From HIMB114 sp052048155 (GTDB lineage: Bacteria > Pseudomonadota > Alphaproteobacteria > Pelagibacterales > Pelagibacteraceae): a stretch of DNA of 64,000 nt. The stretch covers positions 62,001 through 126,000 of the forward strand of contig NZ_JBNAIK010000002.1 of the NCBI RefSeq assembly GCF_052048155.1, given 5' to 3'. Below the pieces are notes generated by a model that was not told where the DNA came from, did no database searches, and was given only the letters and a program-made list of their open reading frames with translations. Shown in pieces: positions 59,357-64,000 of this stretch (its first letter is position 1; the number at the start of each line of letters is the position of its first letter). The position numbers and the translations under genes were made by a program.

Positions 59357-60486
59357 ACTAAGACTTCACCTCTCATAAGAGGTCTAAACGTTCTATACAT
59401 AATTGCCGATTTTGCATGAGGCCTACCATCGACTTGTTCGATAACGGCACCAGCAGTCATAACTCCCGATGGATTTCCAGCTCTAAGTTCTAAAGGATTT
59501 GAGCCTTTTCTTTTGATTAAATTTGGAATTGTACCTTCAATTGCTGCTGCAACTCCTATATTAACTCCAGCGGTACCCATAATAGCTTTATGAGTTTTTC
59601 CCATTGAAAACATTCTTGCGGTAATATCTTGATCATCACCTTTAATATTTGATTTATCTAAACTGATATAATCTTTAGGTGATGTAACAATACCAATACG
59701 AGGAGTATTCATTGGAGCTTCATGTTCTGACTTTGATAAACCAGTCATGAAAGCACATTTTCTTCTTATCTTTTGAATGATTTCCATTTTTTCCACATTA
59801 CCATCGAGCTCATCAGGACTTTCGGTTCCTTTAAGGCCTAAATCCTCTGCTTGAATATAAATTAGTGGTGTAGCAGCATCAACAACGCTAACTTTTATTT
59901 TTCCAAATCCATCAATTTCAATTTCATCTACAACATTTCCCGTTGGTAATAATTTACCAGTACCAGATCCACCTGGCTCTAAATAATCAAGTCTAACTTT
60001 TGAGCTTTCACCATAAACACCAGCGATAGTATAATCACCTTCAATTTCAGGTTTTCCATCTTTAACATTAAAAGTTGAATGAATAATTTTATCAGTATTA
60101 ACTTGATAAATTCTTATTTTATTTTCACCCTCTTTTGGTTTTATAATACCCTCTTGAACAGCATACGGACCAACGGCACCTGATAAATTTCCACAATTAT
60201 TATTCCACTCTGCAATTGGTTGATCTACTGCAATTTGAATAAAATTATAATCAACATCTGCGTCATCTCTTTCAGATGGACTGATAATTACACATTTTGA
60301 TACTGAAGAAACTCCGCCACCCATGCCATTTAATTGTCTTCCATTTGGATCGGGACTTCCAATAACTTTTAAGAAAATTTTATTTAATTCTTTTTCATCT
60401 TGTGTTGGTAAATCTTTTTTTTGAAAGAAAACTCCTTTGCTAGTTCCGCCCCTATAATATGTTGCTTTAATCCAGTTTTGACCCAT
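59353..60486 (-). CDS. prpF: PrpF family aconitate isomerase
   Basis: A 377-residue PrpF protein: ATYYRGGTSKGVFFQKKDLP, VIGSPDPNGRQLNGMGGGVSSVSKCVI, NNCGNLSGAVGPYAV and GGSGTGKLLPTGN. PrpF isomerises 2-methylaconitate between the form made by AcnD and the one AcnB uses. Relatives act on oxalomesaconate. It overlaps the acnD-like stop (TAATG), the usual acnD-prpF arrangement. Confidence 0.92.
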   Translation of the reverse strand: MGQNWIKATYYRGGTSKGVFFQKKDLPTQDEKELNKIFLKVIGSPDPNGRQLNGMGGGVSSVSKCVIISPSERDDADVDYNFIQIAVDQPIAEWNNNCGNLSGAVGPYAVQEGIIKPKEGENKIRIYQVNTDKIIHSTFNVKDGKPEIEGDYTIAGVYGESSKVRLDYLEPGGSGTGKLLPTGNVVDEIEIDGFGKIKVSVVDAATPLIYIQAEDLGLKGTESPDELDGNVEKMEIIQKIRRKCAFMTGLSKSEHEAPMNTPRIGIVTSPKDYISLDKSNIKGDDQDITARMFSMGKTHKAIMGTAGVNIGVAAAIEGTIPNLIKRKGSNPLELRAGNPSGVMTAGAVIEQVDGRPHAKSAIMYRTFRPLMRGEVLV

Positions 60487-63113
60487 TAGGCTTCCTTATA
60501 AGCTGTAGGCAAAATACCTCCATTTTTCCAAAATGTAACTTCTTCAGGAACATCTAGCCTAACATTTAATTTCACATCTATTACATCGCCACTATCTTTG
60601 TGAATTTTCATCGTAACTTTTTTATTATCATTACTAATTCTATCTAAACCAATGATACTAAATTGATCAGTACTCATTATCTTTAATTCATCTATACCCT
60701 GTCCTTTTTCGAACTCTAAAGGTAATAATCCCATTCCAACTAAATTTGATCTGTGAATTCTCTCAAAGCTTTTGGCAACTATAGCTCTAACACCAATTAA
60801 TAATGGACCTTTAGCTGCAACGTCTCTGGATGATCCACATCCATAGTTTTCTCCAGCTAAAACAATAATTTCTTTGTTTTCTTTTTGATAACCCATCGCG
60901 GCTTCATAAAGTCTCATAGTTTTATTCTCAGGATACTTAACCGTAATACTTCCTTCCTGATCAGGGGTCATGAGATTTCGTAATCTTAAACTTGCAAAAG
61001 TAGATCGTGCAACAATCTCGTGGTTTGCTCTTCTTGTTAAATAATTATTAAAGTCTTTTGGATCTAATCCTAATTCAGTTAAATAATCCCAAGCTGCAGT
61101 TCCTTTTGTAATTACACTAGATGGAGATATGTGATCTGTTGTTACAGAGTCTCCTAAAAGAGCGATAGGTCTTGCTAAATTAATATCTTTAATGACATTA
61201 TTTTCAGCATTACTCATATAAGGAGGTTTTTTTATATAAGTACTTTCTGGCCAATCATAGTTACTAGAGTTTGAAACTTGAAGACCTTCCCAAAGATCTC
61301 CTCCATCATTTACCTCTTTATATTTTTCACTAAAAGTCTCTGATTTATAAAATTGATTAATAATTTTATTTACGCCTTCATTTGATGGCCACACATCTTT
61401 AAAATAAACATCTTTACCGTCTTTATCTTTTCCTAGGCTATCTTTTGTTAAATCCTTTTTTATTGTCCCTAAAATAGAAAATAAAACTATTAAACCTGGT
61501 GATGCCAAGTAGGATGCTCTAATATTTGGATGAATTCTACCTTGAAAATTTCTATTTCCAGACAAAACGGCAATTGAAAAAATTTTTTCTTTCTCAATAG
61601 TATTTGCAATATTGTCGTCTAATGGTCCTGAACTCCCGTTACAAGTCGTGCAACCAATACCCACCATGTTAAAACCAAGCTCATCTAAGTATTTTTGCAA
61701 ACCTGTTTGTGATAAAATTTCGGCAGTAACTTTGCTCCCTGGTGCAAAAGATGTTTTAACTTTTTCATTTCTCTTGATCCCAAGCTCTACTAATTTTTTA
61801 GCAATCAGTCCTGCTGCAATCACATTTTTAGGGTTTGCAGTATTTGTACAACTTGTTATCGCTGCAATCATTATGTCTGCGTCTTTAATTTTAAAACTAA
61901 GTTTAGGAACTTCAAATTCCTCATTACGCAAATCTTTTTTGTAAAGCATTTGCGAATGTTCATTTGCCAAACTTGAGAATTGATCTAGATTAATCTTATC
62001 CTCAGGGTTTTTTGGGCCAGAAACACATGGGGTTATTGAATCAAGATCTAACTCTAAAACTCTATTATACATTGGAGCATCTCCAGGATTTCTCCAAAGT
62101 TTTTGATTTTTAGAATATTCTTCAACAATTTTAATCTCCTCATCTGTTCTGCCAGTCATTTTTAAATAATCTAAAGTTGAATTATCTACTGGAAACAAAA
62201 CATTCGTTGCACCATATTCTGGTGCCATATTAGAAATAGTAGCTCTGTCGCCAACTGTTAAATTTTCAACACCATCCCCAAAAAACTCTATGAAACTTCC
62301 AACAACTTTGTTCTCTCTTAACAATTTAGTGATATACAAAACTAAGTCCGTTGAAGTGATACCTTCTTTTAAGTTATTTTTTAAATTAACTCCGACAACC
62401 TCGGGCACCGTCATTGGAATAGTTCTACCAAGCATTGATATTTCTGCCTCAACACCTCCAACACCCCAACCCATTACACCAATTGCATTAACCATAGGAG
62501 TATGGCTATCTGTTCCAATGCATGTGTCTGGATGCATTAAATTATGACCTTGTTTTTTCTCTCGCCAAATAACTTTTGATAAATATTCAATATTGACTTG
62601 GTGACATATTCCTACTCCCGGAGGTATGACGTTTACTTTATCTAAAAATTTTGAGCACCATCTTAGAAAAGAAAATCTTTCAGAATTCCTTTCATACTCT
62701 TTTTGTAAATTTTTAATTTTAGCTTCATCATTACCAAAAAAATCAACTTGCAAAGAGTGATCAATAACAACATCAACTGGAACATCAGGTTGAATTGAAT
62801 CAGAACTAATACCTTTTTTTTGTAAAGCTTCTCTGTATGCTAAAAAATCAACTAGCATAACTTTTCCTAAAATATCGTGACTTAAAATTCTGTTTGGTGC
62901 AAAATTAATTGCAGAACCAATTTTATTTTCCAAAATAAATTTTACTTGTTGATTTGCGTTTTTGTTTCTTCCAAGTAAACTTTGTCTGATAATATTTTCA
63001 ATTAAAATTCTGTAAGAAAATGGAATTTTCTCAATATCATTTATGTTGCTAATATCAGCAACATCATAATCTTGATTTTGAATTGTTATTTTTTTAAAAC
63101 TATCTGGTATCAT
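60486..63113 (-). CDS. acnD: Aconitase family, AcnD-like 2-methylisocitrate dehydratase
   Basis: An 875-residue [4Fe-4S] aconitase-type protein. TCIGTDSHTPMVNAIGVMGWG, SCTNTANPKNVIAAGL and GCTTCNGSSGPL carry the three cluster cysteines, and CGSSRDVAAKGP is in the swivel domain. AcnD-like features are RATISNMAPEYGATNVLF...TLDYLKMTGR and SHTPMV. The tight coupling to prpF supports AcnD over plain AcnA, but the split is not certain by eye. It lies 5 bp downstream of a second aconitase gene. Confidence 0.82.
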   Translation of the reverse strand: MIPDSFKKITIQNQDYDVADISNINDIEKIPFSYRILIENIIRQSLLGRNKNANQQVKFILENKIGSAINFAPNRILSHDILGKVMLVDFLAYREALQKKGISSDSIQPDVPVDVVIDHSLQVDFFGNDEAKIKNLQKEYERNSERFSFLRWCSKFLDKVNVIPPGVGICHQVNIEYLSKVIWREKKQGHNLMHPDTCIGTDSHTPMVNAIGVMGWGVGGVEAEISMLGRTIPMTVPEVVGVNLKNNLKEGITSTDLVLYITKLLRENKVVGSFIEFFGDGVENLTVGDRATISNMAPEYGATNVLFPVDNSTLDYLKMTGRTDEEIKIVEEYSKNQKLWRNPGDAPMYNRVLELDLDSITPCVSGPKNPEDKINLDQFSSLANEHSQMLYKKDLRNEEFEVPKLSFKIKDADIMIAAITSCTNTANPKNVIAAGLIAKKLVELGIKRNEKVKTSFAPGSKVTAEILSQTGLQKYLDELGFNMVGIGCTTCNGSSGPLDDNIANTIEKEKIFSIAVLSGNRNFQGRIHPNIRASYLASPGLIVLFSILGTIKKDLTKDSLGKDKDGKDVYFKDVWPSNEGVNKIINQFYKSETFSEKYKEVNDGGDLWEGLQVSNSSNYDWPESTYIKKPPYMSNAENNVIKDINLARPIALLGDSVTTDHISPSSVITKGTAAWDYLTELGLDPKDFNNYLTRRANHEIVARSTFASLRLRNLMTPDQEGSITVKYPENKTMRLYEAAMGYQKENKEIIVLAGENYGCGSSRDVAAKGPLLIGVRAIVAKSFERIHRSNLVGMGLLPLEFEKGQGIDELKIMSTDQFSIIGLDRISNDNKKVTMKIHKDSGDVIDVKLNVRLDVPEEVTFWKNGGILPTAYKEA

Positions 63114-63118
63114 GCATG

Positions 63119-64000
63119 CTATTGTAGCATGTTTCTTAAAACATACTGAAGAATTCCACCATTAATGTAATATAAAACTTCATTATCCGTATCAATTCTA
63201 CAAGTCGTATCTATAGTTTTTGCAGTTCCATCAGCATATTTGATTTCAACTTTAACATCTTGAAGAGGTTTTAAACCTTTCTCCACATCAATAACTGTAA
63301 TCAATTCTGATCCAACTAATTTTAAACTTTTTCTATCCATGCCTTCTTTAAATTGTAACGGTAAAACTCCCATTCCAACTAAATTTGATCTATGAATTCT
63401 TTCAAAACTTTCAGCAATAACAACTTTAACTCCTACTAATTGAGTACCTTTTGCAGCCCAGTCTCTTGAAGATCCTGTTCCATAAAGTTTTCCACCAACA
63501 ACAACTAGTGGTGTTCCTCTTTTTTTATATTCCATGACTGCATCAAAAACCGTTACATCTTTTCCTTCAGGATAAATTTTAGTAAATCCTCCTTCAGTAC
63601 CTGGAGCCATTTCATTTTTAATTCGTATATTTCCAAAAGTTCCTCTCATCATCACTTCATGATTTCCTCTTCTTGCTCCATAGGAGTTAAAATCTTTTTG
63701 AAGAATCTGATGTTCCATAAAATAATTACCTGTTGGGCTATCTTTTGGAATAGATCCTGCGGGTGATATATGATCAGTTGTAATCATATCTCCTAGAATT
63801 AATAATGGTCTTGCGTCTTTAATTTCTTTAAAACCTTCTGGTTCATCTGGCATACCATCAAAAAATGGTGGTTTTTTTACATAAGTTGAACCTGGGTCCC
63901 ATGAATAAATACTCGATTCTTCTGAAGTAATTGATTGCCATTCTTTAGGGCCTTCTGAAACTTTTGAATATCTAGATTTGAACATATTGGCATCCAAGCA
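63119..64000 (-). CDS. acnA: Aconitate hydratase A, 5' part beyond the window
   Basis: The C-terminal 293 residues of a second aconitase, open to the right edge. GDMITTDHISPAGSIPKDSPTGNY, the swivel motif TGSSRDWAAKGTQLVG and IAESFERIHRSNLVGMGVLPLQF are classic AcnA. The cluster cysteines would lie in the missing part. It is transcribed just ahead of the acnD-like gene with a 5-bp gap. This is probably the citric-acid-cycle aconitase. Confidence 0.9.
   Translation of the reverse strand, partial: CLDANMFKSRYSKVSEGPKEWQSITSEESSIYSWDPGSTYVKKPPFFDGMPDEPEGFKEIKDARPLLILGDMITTDHISPAGSIPKDSPTGNYFMEHQILQKDFNSYGARRGNHEVMMRGTFGNIRIKNEMAPGTEGGFTKIYPEGKDVTVFDAVMEYKKRGTPLVVVGGKLYGTGSSRDWAAKGTQLVGVKVVIAESFERIHRSNLVGMGVLPLQFKEGMDRKSLKLVGSELITVIDVEKGLKPLQDVKVEIKYADGTAKTIDTTCRIDTDNEVLYYINGGILQYVLRNMLQ

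Overview
The window is very AT-rich and densely coded. Intergenic gaps are tiny, there are many 1-8 bp overlaps within operons, and several convergent genes overlap tail to tail. Gene families and order fit a streamlined marine alphaproteobacterium of the SAR11 (Pelagibacterales) type: a SpeD-SpeE fusion, malate synthase G, form II cox genes, several TauE/SafE exporters, tandem bactofilins and alphaproteobacterial Zur boxes. No rRNA is present, so this placement is inference. Unlike what is reported for Ca. Pelagibacter ubique, the window carries a complete serCAB operon, and its malate synthase gene has no room for the glycine riboswitch described there.

Layout. 1-0.9 kb: edge of a cell-surface glycan locus (GT9 glycosyltransferase, DUF6165). 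0.9-6 kb: nitrilase, fused spermidine synthesis gene with an unusual leader, and a methylthioadenosine salvage block (class II aldolase, mtnA, mtnP, apt) that looks like a DHAP shunt. 6-17.5 kb: mini beta-carbonic anhydrase, tRNA-Met, two LysE exporters, glcB, an EF-hand membrane protein, mnmA, several very small proteins, cysQ-like, recX, a glycosyltransferase and peroxiredoxin. 17.5-22.3 kb: serCAB, a CADD-like putative pABA synthase, HU. 22.4-30 kb: rseP, bactofilins, LysR/acuI, folE, hisI and assorted small enzymes. 30-36 kb: cox operon (coxG-S-L-M, split xdhC, mocA). 37.5-40.6 kb: zinc uptake (znuA divergent from znuCB-zur) with tandem Zur boxes and a perfect 24-bp repeat coding for a His-rich loop. 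40.6-47.8 kb: molybdenum cofactor genes (moaB, moaA-C-moeA-moaD-E) around pirin, azoreductase, a homocysteine methyltransferase and TauE.

47.8-64 kb is the most unusual region. A tripartite tricarboxylate transporter (tctCBA) is transcribed with an odd SDR, an MmgE/PrpD protein and a TauE/SafE exporter. Divergent from it run two more MmgE/PrpD genes, a UPF0324 (YeiH) exporter, another TauE/SafE and a TfdA/TauD dioxygenase. Facing these is an acnD-like/prpF pair beside a second aconitase that runs off the window. Together they look like an uncharacterised catabolic island for a (possibly sulfonated) tricarboxylate.

Links between blocks: SpeDE makes methylthioadenosine, which MtnP, MtnA, the aldolase and Apt would recycle; the moa/moe/mocA/xdhC genes would supply the cofactor for CoxLMS; Zur probably controls both znu transcripts, including its own.
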